12,457 nucleotides of DNA from Thermogutta sp. (GTDB lineage: Bacteria; Planctomycetota; Planctomycetia; Pirellulales; Thermoguttaceae), in the NCBI RefSeq assembly GCF_014359955.1, contig NZ_JACIYL010000039.1:1-12457 (forward strand), given 5' to 3'. Shown here one piece after another: positions 1 through 7,035 of the stretch (positions are counted from its first letter, which is position 1; each line of letters begins with the position of its first letter). The notes under the pieces are model-generated. The model did no database searches, was not told the origin of the DNA, and saw only the letters and a list, made by a program, of their open reading frames with translations. The position numbers and the translations under genes are program-made.

Positions 1-2307
1 CTTCTCATTGGGCCGATCGAATGGGCGGGATATCTTCCCGGGCAAGTTGCCGGAGAGAACGTGGCGGCTTCCGGCCCTGTCCCGGCAACCGGTGACTTCG
101 GCTTCAGCCAGGGCCCCCGGCAATGGATGAATACAGTGAGTGGTGGTGTCACGACGGCGACCTGGTCGGAACCCGCGGGAGATGCCGCCCGCCAACCACC
201 GCTTGTCGAGATGGCGGGAAACGTGCTCCGTGTGCAGGGGCGGCCGTTTTTTCCTCGAGCGCTCGAATACCAGGGCGAACCCTTGGAACTGGTCAAAACA
301 CTGGGCTTCAACACCCTGTGGATACGTGGCGCCGTCAGCCGGAATCTGCTTCTGGAGGCACGCCGCCAGGGTTTGTGGGTCATCCTGCATCCCGATGAAA
401 CGCTCTTGCCCTCAGCCGGGGTCGGAGGACACACGATTGGGACCGATTTTGACGGAGTGCTGGCCTGGGATTTGGGAACGCAAACCAGTCTGTGGGAGGT
501 GCAGGCTCTTCAACAACACGCGGAAACGCTGCGAGGTCTGGACCCCTCACCAACCCGCCCGTTGATTGCGGAACCCCTCACGGACCTGCTCCGCGCGAGT
601 CGGGCGGTGGACGCGCTTCTGGTCGGCCGCGGACCCTGTTTCAGCGAAATGGAGTTTTCCGACTACATCGTCTGGTTGCGGAGCAGAAGTCTTTTGGCTC
701 GCCCGGGCACACCCATCTGGGTCACAGTCCAGACCCAACCCGATCCCGCGGTGTGGCAGCAGTGGCAGCAGGCCGGTGCTCCGGCGCAGCGTCTTGACTG
801 CATTCCTGCCGATCAGGTGCGGCTTTTGACCTACCTTTCCCTGATTGCCGGGGCGAGGGCGATTCTGTTTCGTTCGCATTCGTCGCTTGCGCTTGCGGAC
901 GATGCGACGCAGGAGCGGCGTCTGACCCTGGAGCTCATGAATCGGGAGCTGCGGTGGATTGAACCTTTTCTGGCGGGGGGACAGTTTCTCGCCCTGGTGC
1001 CCAGCAACGTTCCGGAAGTCGTGGGGGCCCTGTTTCGGGCGGAGCGGGCCCGTCTGCTGGTGCCACTCTGGCTGGGAAAGCGCGCGCAGTATGTGCCGGG
1101 CCAGGCCGCGGTTGACGAGGTCACGTTTGTGGTCCCCGGCGTTCCCGAATCGAGCACGGCCTACTTGTTACTACCGGGGTCGCTGGAGCCGGTCAACTCT
1201 GATCGTGTGGCGGGTGGAACACGGATCACGCTGCGGGAATTCGGACCTACGTCGCTGGTCGTGCTCACCCAGGATCCTGTCGTACTCAACTACGCTATGG
1301 ACCGCGCGAGGAGCGAGGGCCCTCGCATTGTCCAACTGGAGCGCCAGCTTGCCGATTTTACCTTTCGCAACGTCAAGGGGGTGCACGATCAACTCATTCG
1401 GGAAGGCCCTTTTATCCCTCAGGCGGAAACGTGGTTTCGGCTGGCGTCGGAGGAACTGGCTTCTGCGGACCGGGCGGCTGCGGCCGGCGACAATGCCGCG
1501 GCTTTCCGCCATATTCATCGGGCTTTGCGGCCGTTACTTCTCATCCGGCGGATCGATTGGGAAAGCGTGATCCCGGCCCGCGACCCGGTCGTGACCTGGC
1601 CGCTGGCTACCCGATTCGACACGCTCCCCTGGTTGCGTCGCTGTCAGGAAGAGCTTGAGGCCACGGCGTGGAGTGAAAATCGGCTGCCCGGCGGAGATTT
1701 CGAGTCCGCCGAACAATTGACGGCCATCGGCTGGGAGCCGTTTCAACACGGGATGGAAGGCATCGCCGCTTCTGCGGAGGTGACCGCGTCTGCCGCACAT
1801 TCCGGACGAATGGGACTTCTCCTCAGTGTTCGGGGCACGCAACCGCACGTGGCGCAAGCCGTTCTGGAGTCCCCGCCCCTTTGGGTCCATTCCCCACCGG
1901 TGGCGGTACAGCCCGGCGACTGGGTGCAAATCGAAGGGTGGGTTTTTATACCGCGGCCGATCACAGGAAGCGTGGATGGCTTGATGATCGTGGATTCCCT
2001 GGGGGGTGATACGCTGGCCCATCGCATCAGCCAGACAACCGGATGGCGGCCTTTCCGCATGTATCGGAGGGCCGGGGAAGGGGGTACCGTTCGCCTCAGC
2101 TTTGTTCTCACAGGGTTGGGCGAGGTGTGCATCGACGACGTAGTGGTGCGGACAATTTCGGCAGCATCTCAGCAGTCTCCTGCGTCCCGACCGGAAGCCC
2201 CCCTGGTTCCCGTCGTTCCTCCGTCGCGTCAGGATCATTCCAATTCCGGTCCCCTGGCACGCCTGCCCTTCCTCAACAGCCTGATTGGAAACTCACCGGG
2301 GCCCTGA
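1..2307 (+). CDS. Large planctomycete-type protein with degenerate glycosidase-like barrel and C-terminal jelly roll (5' partial)
   Basis: The reading frame is open from base 1 to the stop at 2305-2307, giving 768 visible residues. A GTG at 61 is preceded by GGAG (5-base spacing) and could be a start. However, the 20 codons before it read as protein (around 'LLIGPIEWAGYLPG', like the end of a jelly-roll strand), and a GTG start would leave no signal peptide. I therefore treat the gene as cut by the window edge. Visible residues about 69-330 resemble a glycoside-hydrolase-like TIM barrel: a 'GRPFFPRA' strand, then 'GFNTLWIRG' and 'GLWVILHP' as successive strands. I cannot point to a catalytic acid pair. 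Residues about 432-558 are helical and charged. Residues about 560-718 form a carbohydrate-binding-like jelly roll, starting 'LPGGDFE' and ending 'CIDDVVV'. A Pro/Ser-rich tail follows. Probably exported and cell-surface; function unknown. It does not form an obvious operon with the next gene, 353 bases away. Confidence 0.85.
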   Translation, partial: LLIGPIEWAGYLPGQVAGENVAASGPVPATGDFGFSQGPRQWMNTVSGGVTTATWSEPAGDAARQPPLVEMAGNVLRVQGRPFFPRALEYQGEPLELVKTLGFNTLWIRGAVSRNLLLEARRQGLWVILHPDETLLPSAGVGGHTIGTDFDGVLAWDLGTQTSLWEVQALQQHAETLRGLDPSPTRPLIAEPLTDLLRASRAVDALLVGRGPCFSEMEFSDYIVWLRSRSLLARPGTPIWVTVQTQPDPAVWQQWQQAGAPAQRLDCIPADQVRLLTYLSLIAGARAILFRSHSSLALADDATQERRLTLELMNRELRWIEPFLAGGQFLALVPSNVPEVVGALFRAERARLLVPLWLGKRAQYVPGQAAVDEVTFVVPGVPESSTAYLLLPGSLEPVNSDRVAGGTRITLREFGPTSLVVLTQDPVVLNYAMDRARSEGPRIVQLERQLADFTFRNVKGVHDQLIREGPFIPQAETWFRLASEELASADRAAAAGDNAAAFRHIHRALRPLLLIRRIDWESVIPARDPVVTWPLATRFDTLPWLRRCQEELEATAWSENRLPGGDFESAEQLTAIGWEPFQHGMEGIAASAEVTASAAHSGRMGLLLSVRGTQPHVAQAVLESPPLWVHSPPVAVQPGDWVQIEGWVFIPRPITGSVDGLMIVDSLGGDTLAHRISQTTGWRPFRMYRRAGEGGTVRLSFVLTGLGEVCIDDVVVRTISAASQQSPASRPEAPLVPVVPPSRQDHSNSGPLARLPFLNSLIGNSPGP

Positions 2308-2337
2308 CGGGCTGTTTCTCAGAGGGCATGTCCCGGT

Positions 2338-2356
2338 GACCGGTCGGGCCGGTTTC
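2338..2356 (+). terminator. Possible weak terminator after the first gene
   Basis: ACCGG (2339-2343) pairs with CCGGT (2349-2353) around a 5-base loop. A G:U pair at the base makes 6 pairs, followed directly by TTTC. The stem is short and the T tract is only three bases, so this is a weak candidate. It sits 30 bases after the stop of the upstream gene. Confidence 0.3.
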
Positions 2357-2447
2357 TGATGGTAACCGACGTCGTTCCGCGACCGTTTGGCCGATTTCTG
2401 TCCACTGTGATTGGCGTTTGGGTGATTCGCCGGCTGTGTTTCGTCTT

Positions 2448-2474
2448 TTGAAATCTCATGACAACGGTTAAGAT
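2448..2474 (+). promoter_or_regulatory. Candidate sigma70-like promoter for the membrane protein/GT2 operon
   Basis: TTGAAA (2448-2453, 4 of 6 matches to TTGACA) and TAAGAT (2469-2474, 4 of 6 matches to TATAAT) are separated by 15 bases, slightly short of the ideal 17. It lies about 190 bases before the chosen start at 2661. This is only a consensus match by eye. Confidence 0.25.
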
Positions 2475-2660
2475 GAAGCTTGGGGCTTGCGGAACGGGGC
2501 CGACGCACACCTGACCGTGGTCCGCGGTTGTGCGAGATCGCGTGCATGTCCTCTCAAGTGAACGGGGCCCCACGGGATATCCAGGACGTTGCCGATCAAT
2601 TGCGGATGCGTCTCCGTAGGGTTTACGGAGCGAACCTCTTTCGGCTGCCGGGTTGATTTC

Positions 2661-3767
2661 GTGTCGCAGAAGCACGAGGAGACACCTGACCGACCCCCCA
2701 TCTCGGCGTCTTCCACGCATCACTGGAAGCGCTGGGGTCTTTACGCCTTGCAGGCCGCGCTCACAGGAGCCATCATTTGGGCCCTATGGCGCGCCGGGAG
2801 GGAGGCGCTGGAAGAATTGCGGCAACTCGGCGAGCGCGGGATTTCTTTGCGAGTATCCTGGGGGTGGTGTATCGCTGCGGGGATGTGCTACGCGACGAGT
2901 CTTTTGCCTGCGGCCTGGTTCTGGGGAAGGGTCTTGCGTTCCGCCCAGCAGAAGACCACGTTCGGGAAAGTGCTCCGGGCGTACCTCGTGGGGCAAATCG
3001 GTAAATACGTGCCGGGTAAAGCCTGCGTGGTCATCGTGAGAACGGCACTTGTGGCGGGGAATTCTGTCCAGCCGGCGATGGCGGCAGCCAGCGTCTTTGT
3101 GGAGACGCTCACCATGATGTCGGTGGGGGCGGCGATGGCCACGCTGTATCTGGTCTTCTGGGCTCCTTCCAACTCACGACTGCTATGGACAGCCGTGGCC
3201 CTGGCTGCGGTGGTGACCATTCCCACCCTTCCCCCGTTCTTCAAGCCGATTTTGCGGCTGCTGGCCGCCCGGGGCCGTCGGCCGGAGGTGCTGACCGCGG
3301 TGGATCGCATCAACTTCGTCCAACTGTGGGAAGGCTGGGCCGCCATGTTTTTGTTGTGGCTAGGGTTTGGAATAAGTCTGGGGCTGGTGTTGCGGGCCAT
3401 TGAACTTCCCGGATTTCAGTTTGCCCCCTCAGGAAGCGCGATCCTGGAGGCGATTCCACCGCTGGTGGCCTCGGTAGCGCTGGCTACGGTGGGGGGATTC
3501 CTCATTCTTTTTTTGCCCGGTGGGTTGGGGGCCCGCGAACTCATCCTGGCCGCCGTGCTCACTCCTTACCTTGCATCCGGCTGGCTTGCGGAGGGAGACG
3601 TTTCGGGCGAGGTGGTCGCACTCGTGGCAGCGGTGATGCTGAGATTGGTGTGGCTTGCTACCGAGATCCTTCTTGCCCTGGTCATGTGGTCACTGCCCTA
3701 TGTGGCCTGGATGTTTCGAAGAATCCAACCGGCAGTGGAGAATTCGTCTTCACCCCTCGTGAAGTGA
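2661..3767 (+). CDS. Lysylphosphatidylglycerol synthase TM / UPF0104 family membrane protein
   Basis: This 368-residue polytopic inner-membrane protein looks like the stand-alone membrane domain of the MprF/AglD-type family (LPG_synthase_TM). The family is associated with lipid flipping or with supporting polyprenol-linked glycosyltransferases, and its exact activity is not settled. Two family signatures are visible. 'QIGKYVPGK' at residues 112-120 matches the first-half 'GKY(L/V)PGK' motif, and 'LPGGLGARE' at 285-293 matches the second-half motif. Between and around them are about eight hydrophobic segments. There is no soluble C-terminal synthase domain, so it is not a full MprF. I chose the GTG at 2661 because the open frame from TTG 2589 adds 24 Cys-rich residues of no recognisable character. 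Neither start has a strong ribosome binding site. The next gene, a GT2, begins 18 bases after the stop, so the two are very likely co-transcribed. Confidence 0.85.
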   Translation: MSQKHEETPDRPPISASSTHHWKRWGLYALQAALTGAIIWALWRAGREALEELRQLGERGISLRVSWGWCIAAGMCYATSLLPAAWFWGRVLRSAQQKTTFGKVLRAYLVGQIGKYVPGKACVVIVRTALVAGNSVQPAMAAASVFVETLTMMSVGAAMATLYLVFWAPSNSRLLWTAVALAAVVTIPTLPPFFKPILRLLAARGRRPEVLTAVDRINFVQLWEGWAAMFLLWLGFGISLGLVLRAIELPGFQFAPSGSAILEAIPPLVASVALATVGGFLILFLPGGLGARELILAAVLTPYLASGWLAEGDVSGEVVALVAAVMLRLVWLATEILLALVMWSLPYVAWMFRRIQPAVENSSSPLVK

Positions 3768-3785
3768 GAGCAACCAACGAGAGAC

Positions 3786-4763
3786 ATGGCTGGTGAGCTT
3801 TCCATTGTGATTCCTGTGCTGAATGAGGCCGAAAGTCTTCGGCAGCTCTATGCCGAGATCACAGCCGTCTGTGAGGCAGAGGGGCTCGACGCTGAGATCA
3901 TCTTCGTCGATGACGGTTCTACCGATGGGAGCTGGGAGATCATCCGCGAACTGGCAGCCGCTGATCCCCGTGTGCGTGGCCTGCGATTCCGGCGAAATTT
4001 TGGGAAAGCCGCCGCGCTTACGGCGGGCTTTTCCCGGGCAACCAAATCCCGCGTGATGACGCTGGATGCCGACCTTCAGGATGATCCTCGGGAAATCCCC
4101 CGCTTTCTGGCGGAACTGGAAAAAGGCTGGGACCTGGTGAGCGGCTGGAAGAAAGTGCGTCACGACCCCTGGCACAAGGTCTGGCCCTCCCGGGTGTTCA
4201 ACTGGTTGTTGGGTAAGATGTCGGGCGTGTATCTCCATGATCACAACTGTGGCATGAAATGTTACCGCCGGGAAGTGCTCGACGAAATTCACATCTACGG
4301 AGAACTACACCGATTCATTCCCGTTCTGGCGGCGGCACGGGGCTTTCGCGTTACGGAGATCCCCATTCATCACCGACCGAGACAGTTCGGCAAATCCAAG
4401 TACGGGGCGGCACGCTTCGTCAAAGGGTTTCTCGATTTGCTGACCGTCAAGTTCCTGACCGGTTTTGGCCTCCGTCCCCAGCACTTTCTGGGAACTTTCG
4501 GACTGATTTCCTTTGGATTGGGCGCGTTTATTTTGGTCATCCTGGCCCTGGAATGGTTTTTCTCTCGTGTCATCCCGGGGGCAGAGGTCGTCAATTTGCG
4601 GGACCGGCCCCTTGTCATCTATTCTGTGGCCCTGTTGCTTCTTGGTGCGCAGCTTATCAGTGTGGGGTTTCTTGCCGAATTGCTCACCGCCTACCACGTG
4701 AAGCAGGAGCGAACATACTCGCTGGCGGAGGAGATTGGCGGCACCGGCAAGGCCGAAAGCTGA
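3786..4763 (+). CDS. Glycosyltransferase family 2, DPM1/GtrB/ArnC-like polyprenyl-phosphate sugar transferase
   Basis: This 325-residue enzyme probably transfers a sugar from a nucleotide donor to polyprenyl phosphate on the cytoplasmic face of the membrane. The GT-A fold is clear: 'SIVIPVLNE' at residues 6-14, 'VDDGSTDGS' at 41-49, and the metal-binding DAD at 94-96 inside 'LDADLQDDP'. The family-typical 'HHRPRQFGKSKY' stretch follows near residue 200. After about residue 230 there are two hydrophobic segments (about 236-258 and 275-302), the arrangement seen in GtrB, ArnC and bacterial DPM1-like enzymes. Length is normal for this group. ATG 3786 begins directly at the conserved first strand, with a GAGAG just upstream. 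It follows the UPF0104-type gene by 18 bases, a pairing that fits lipid-linked sugar synthesis. The sugar (glucose, mannose, aminoarabinose or other) cannot be told from sequence. Confidence 0.92.
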   Translation: MAGELSIVIPVLNEAESLRQLYAEITAVCEAEGLDAEIIFVDDGSTDGSWEIIRELAAADPRVRGLRFRRNFGKAAALTAGFSRATKSRVMTLDADLQDDPREIPRFLAELEKGWDLVSGWKKVRHDPWHKVWPSRVFNWLLGKMSGVYLHDHNCGMKCYRREVLDEIHIYGELHRFIPVLAAARGFRVTEIPIHHRPRQFGKSKYGAARFVKGFLDLLTVKFLTGFGLRPQHFLGTFGLISFGLGAFILVILALEWFFSRVIPGAEVVNLRDRPLVIYSVALLLLGAQLISVGFLAELLTAYHVKQERTYSLAEEIGGTGKAES

Positions 4764-4891
4764 AAACCCGCCACAACCCGACACGGCTGCGGGGCTGTTA
4801 GGATGGCCGAGCTCGCGGATTTTTGCCCCGGCAGTGAAAGGGCACGAGCGACTCCGATCCGCTCCGTCGGGGTGATAGGTGAGTGGGGCGG

Positions 4892-4954
4892 GCAGCTCGC
4901 GCGGTAGCCGCCTCAAAATCGAGAAACTCCCCATTCCACGAGCTGCGTCTTTTT
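4892..4954 (+). terminator. Long-loop terminator-like structure after the GT2 gene
   Basis: GCAGCTCG (4892-4899) and CGAGCTGC (4939-4946) are perfect reverse complements. The 39 bases between them contain a nested hairpin, GCGG-tag-CCGC (4901-4911). Three bases after the outer stem comes TTTTT (4950-4954). The loop is long for an ordinary intrinsic terminator. The strong stem plus T tract after the operon still makes termination, or the 3' end of a small RNA, plausible. Confidence 0.4.
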
Positions 4955-4979
4955 AACGGCGGGCGGTGCGGATTATCCT
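4951..4979 (+). promoter_or_regulatory. Weak promoter candidate for the GT-C-like gene
   Basis: TTTTAA (4951-4956) and TATCCT (4974-4979) are 17 bases apart. The -35 matches the consensus at only 3 of 6 positions and the -10 at 4 of 6. It lies just after the T tract of the terminator-like structure, which would give a leader of about 200 bases. Confidence 0.2.
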
Positions 4980-5037
4980 ATAGCATGGGAGGGCGATGTG
5001 TACGCCCGGCGGACGTGGTGGCTACCCAGGGAATACC

Positions 5038-5139
5038 ATGAGGAAAGTGAACAGCCGTGGCCGCGGTCCTGCGGAACATCGCCTGCCGGCTCTGGAGATG
5101 GCGGCTGGCCTGACGATGAGACGCCAGCTTGCTTTGTGA
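5038..5139 (+). CDS. Possible 33-residue small peptide (speculative)
   Basis: ATG 5038 is preceded by AGGGA with a 5-base gap, and the frame runs 33 codons to TGA at 5137-5139. The peptide is basic (starting MRKVNSRGRG and containing 'MRRQLAL' near its end) with no hydrophobic segment and no motif I recognise. It ends 48 bases before the start of the GT-C-like gene, so it might be a leader peptide, but it could equally be chance. Overlapping frames of similar length exist in this GC-rich region. Confidence 0.15.
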   Translation: MRKVNSRGRGPAEHRLPALEMAAGLTMRRQLAL

Positions 5140-5178
5140 TTGACAGCGATATCCGAAGATTGGTGTCCTCTTTTGTGC

Positions 5179-5182
5179 GGAG
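5179..5182 (+). promoter_or_regulatory. Ribosome binding site that sets the GT-C-like gene start
   Basis: GGAG lies 5 bases before ATG 5188. It favours that ATG over the in-frame TTG at 5140, which directly abuts the stop of a short upstream frame and has no comparable site. Confidence 0.7.
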
Positions 5183-5187
5183 ATTCG

Positions 5188-6726
5188 ATGAACGTTGAGC
5201 AGAAGGTGAATACTGCGGGTACTTTTGATGCCCGGACCGGCTGCACGATTCTGATCGTTTTGGCCACTGGGGTGATGCTGGGACGCATTTTCGCGGTGGA
5301 CTCGGTGGATGTCTACCAATTAGAACGCCAGCGACTCAACGAGATTCCCCGCCGACTCGAGGAAAGACGTGCCGAATTGCAGCAGCGGGGGGTCAGTCCG
5401 GAAAAGATCGAGAGAGAACTCCAGCGGATCGAACGTGCCCTGCAAGAGTCGGCCGCGTTGAGACGCCCCTTTCTGAGTGCCAATGATCGCAGCCGATGGT
5501 GTACGGTGCGGGCTCTGGTCGAACCCGACATGCGGGTGCCGGGGGCTCCCTATGCCATCGACCGCGTCATTCAGGAAAGATTGTGGGACACCATCGACAT
5601 GGTGAAGCACAACGGGCATCTCTACTCCAGCAAGCCCCCTCTTTTTGCGACACTGGTGGCGGCGGAGTACTGGGTGCTTTACCACGGGTTTGGATTGACC
5701 CTTGCCGACTATCCTTACCAGGTGGCGTGGGTTGTGCTCATCACGTTCAACTGGCTTCCCATGCTCATTTACTTTTGGAGTATTCGACGCCTTGTGGAGC
5801 GGATCACTTCCAACCCGTGGATCCAGCTCTTTGTGACGGGGAGTGCGTGTTTCGCGACATTTCTCACGACGTTCGTCAACACACTGAACAACCATCTCCC
5901 GGGCGCTGTATGTGCTGCGGTGGCCGTGGAGCTGGCCACCAGAATCATCGCCGACGGCCAGCGCCGCTGGTGGCTTTTGGTACTCTTGGGATTTGTGATG
6001 GCCCTGGGTGTGACGTTCGAGTTACCCTCGCTGATACTCTGGTTGTTGCTTCTGGTGATCGTCGCGCGGTTCGTGTTCAAACCGGTTGTCCTGTGGTATC
6101 TGGTGGGCAGTGCTGTGGTCTTTGCCGCTTTCTTCTACACGAATTGGCTGGCGCACGGGACGATCTCACCCCCGTATGCGCATCGATCGGGCGGGCCAGG
6201 GGAGAACTGGTACGATTACGAGTACGAAGTCCGCGGCCGAAAAGTCGATAGTTACTGGCGCAATCCGGTTGGCATCGACAAGGGAGAGGCGTCCGCGTGG
6301 GTTTATGCGTTCCATGTGCTCGTGGGGCATCATGGGATTTTCTCGCTCACGCCGCTGTGGCTGTTGACGCTTGCCGGGTGCTGGTGGGGATTGCGATCGG
6401 GGCGCCGACCCGAGGAAAGGCTTGTTTTGCTGGCTATCGTGGTGGCCTCCGTCATCTGCATCGCCTTTTATATTCTGCGTCCTCAGCCGGATCGCAGTTA
6501 CGGAGGAATGACGTGTTGTTTTCGCTGGGCCCTGTGGCTGGCTCCCCTGTGGCTTTACGGGATGGTTCCTGCCCTGGAGCGACTCGCATCCACGAAGCTG
6601 GGGCGTGGAGTGGCCCTGTTTCTGGCGGCGGCGTCAGCGATGTCGGCAGCCTATCCCACCTGGAACCCCTGGACGCATCCCTGGCTTTACCAGTGGTTGG
6701 AATCCGCTGGGTGGATCCGTTACTGA
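5188..6726 (+). CDS. GT-C-like (PMT/ArnT-type) polytopic membrane glycosyltransferase with coiled-coil loop insert
   Basis: This is a 512-residue integral membrane protein with roughly ten to twelve hydrophobic segments. The first is at about residues 19-37. It resembles the GT-C superfamily, whose members use polyprenyl-phosphate-linked sugars on the outer face of the membrane. Supporting features are the large first extracytoplasmic loop after TM1 with acidic residues (D38, D41, and later E112/D114 and D125). 'HLYSSKPP' at 144-151 recalls the Y-S-K-P-P motif of bacterial PMT-like proteins, and 'RSYGGMTCCFRW' in the C-terminal third recalls their Y-G-G...R segment. Residues about 44-92 are an extra charged heptad-like stretch ('RRLEERRAELQQRGV' and 'EKIERELQRIERALQE'), predicted coiled coil and not typical of the family. 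ATG 5188 is chosen for its GGAG site. A canonical DUF2723 or ArnT assignment is not certain. The upstream GT2 could supply its donor. Confidence 0.75.
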   Translation: MNVEQKVNTAGTFDARTGCTILIVLATGVMLGRIFAVDSVDVYQLERQRLNEIPRRLEERRAELQQRGVSPEKIERELQRIERALQESAALRRPFLSANDRSRWCTVRALVEPDMRVPGAPYAIDRVIQERLWDTIDMVKHNGHLYSSKPPLFATLVAAEYWVLYHGFGLTLADYPYQVAWVVLITFNWLPMLIYFWSIRRLVERITSNPWIQLFVTGSACFATFLTTFVNTLNNHLPGAVCAAVAVELATRIIADGQRRWWLLVLLGFVMALGVTFELPSLILWLLLLVIVARFVFKPVVLWYLVGSAVVFAAFFYTNWLAHGTISPPYAHRSGGPGENWYDYEYEVRGRKVDSYWRNPVGIDKGEASAWVYAFHVLVGHHGIFSLTPLWLLTLAGCWWGLRSGRRPEERLVLLAIVVASVICIAFYILRPQPDRSYGGMTCCFRWALWLAPLWLYGMVPALERLASTKLGRGVALFLAAASAMSAAYPTWNPWTHPWLYQWLESAGWIRY

Positions 6727-7035
6727 AGCCCGGAAATGAGGGCTGGACGGGCCATGCGTCACACCGGGGCGAGGGGCGACCCCAGCCGTGCGTGAGCCCC
6801 GCCTGACAGAGTAATCATCCGCTGTCTTCCATCGGGAAGGCAAACACCGGTGATGTGCACGACCGCTCGTAATCGACAAGAGAATAGCCTGCGATCGCCC
6901 GTGGATCCCGGGGGCGATTTTGCAGTCGGGCTTTTAATAGACAGTCCGGAGAGAATGCTGTTTCGGAGGGGGAATCTGTTTCGGCCGCCGAAGTCGCGGG
7001 GCTTGACGCGTCGAGCCATTTTTTGGAAAGAAAGG
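6727..7035. other. Intergenic region, 309 bases
   Basis: It separates the GT-C-like gene from the large exported protein. A GTG/ATG at 6850/6853 opens the downstream frame 61-62 codons early. That stretch contains a terminator-like hairpin and would bury the signal peptide, so I treat it as non-coding leader. An outer CGGGGC (6765-6770) / GCCCCG (6796-6801) pair with a nested GGGG-cga-CCCC hairpin (6773-6783) lies just after the upstream stop and has no T tract. I see no clear -35/-10 pair. Confidence 0.5.
6894..6921 (+). terminator. Terminator-like hairpin after the GT-C-like gene
   Basis: ATCGCCC (6894-6900) pairs perfectly with GGGCGAT (6912-6918) around an 11-base loop. With the last base of the stem, a run of four T (6918-6921) follows. 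It lies 167 bases after the upstream stop and 114 bases before the chosen start of the next gene. It could end the GT-C transcript or act as an attenuator in the next gene's leader. Confidence 0.4.

Larger units (their letters stand above)
2308..2660. other. Intergenic region, 353 bases
   Basis: No convincing gene is seen here. The region holds a small terminator-like hairpin near its left end, a weak sigma70-like promoter candidate, and an inverted repeat CGCACA (2504-2509) / TGTGCG (2529-2534) with a 19-base loop that may fold in a leader RNA. A TTG at 2589 opens the frame of the downstream membrane protein 24 codons early, and I consider that extension non-coding. Confidence 0.5.
4764..5187. 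other. Intergenic region, 424 bases, several hairpins
   Basis: No protein gene is convincing here. The left half (to about 4955) holds a 7-pair hairpin, ACTCCGA (4851-4857) with TCGGGGT (4867-4873) including one G:U, and an 8-base perfect inverted repeat followed by five T. The right half holds a weak promoter candidate and a 33-codon open frame with a plausible ribosome binding site. It separates the GT2 operon from the GT-C-like gene. Confidence 0.5.

Noticed and set aside
1534..2238. Minus-strand open frame of 234 codons within the first gene
   Set aside because: It is antisense to a clear jelly-roll coding region. The composition is typical of a shadow frame, with no ribosome binding site or domain.
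2333..2343. CCGGT-G-ACCGG inverted repeat as a possible operator
   Set aside because: The arms are only five bases with a one-base centre in GC-rich sequence, and the repeat overlaps the terminator-like hairpin. No second copy was seen near a promoter.
2589..2660. 24-codon TTG-initiated extension of the UPF0104-type protein
   Set aside because: TTG start, three Cys in 24 residues, and no match to the family's usual N-terminus. GTG 2661 is preferred, although neither has a strong ribosome binding site.
4998..5198. 66-codon open frame (GTG start) running into the GT-C-like gene
   Set aside because: A GGAGGG lies upstream, but the peptide has no recognisable feature, overlaps the better-supported ATG 5188 and competes with another short frame. 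Evidence is too thin.
5496..6251. Plus-strand open frame of 251 codons overlapping the GT-C-like gene
   Set aside because: It is out of frame with a protein showing clear membrane segments. Its own translation is Gly/Arg/His/Cys-rich and has no hydrophobic pattern.
6850..7035. 62-codon N-terminal extension of the giant protein
   Set aside because: It would hide a clear signal peptide starting at 7036. The stretch is Arg-rich and includes a terminator-like hairpin.
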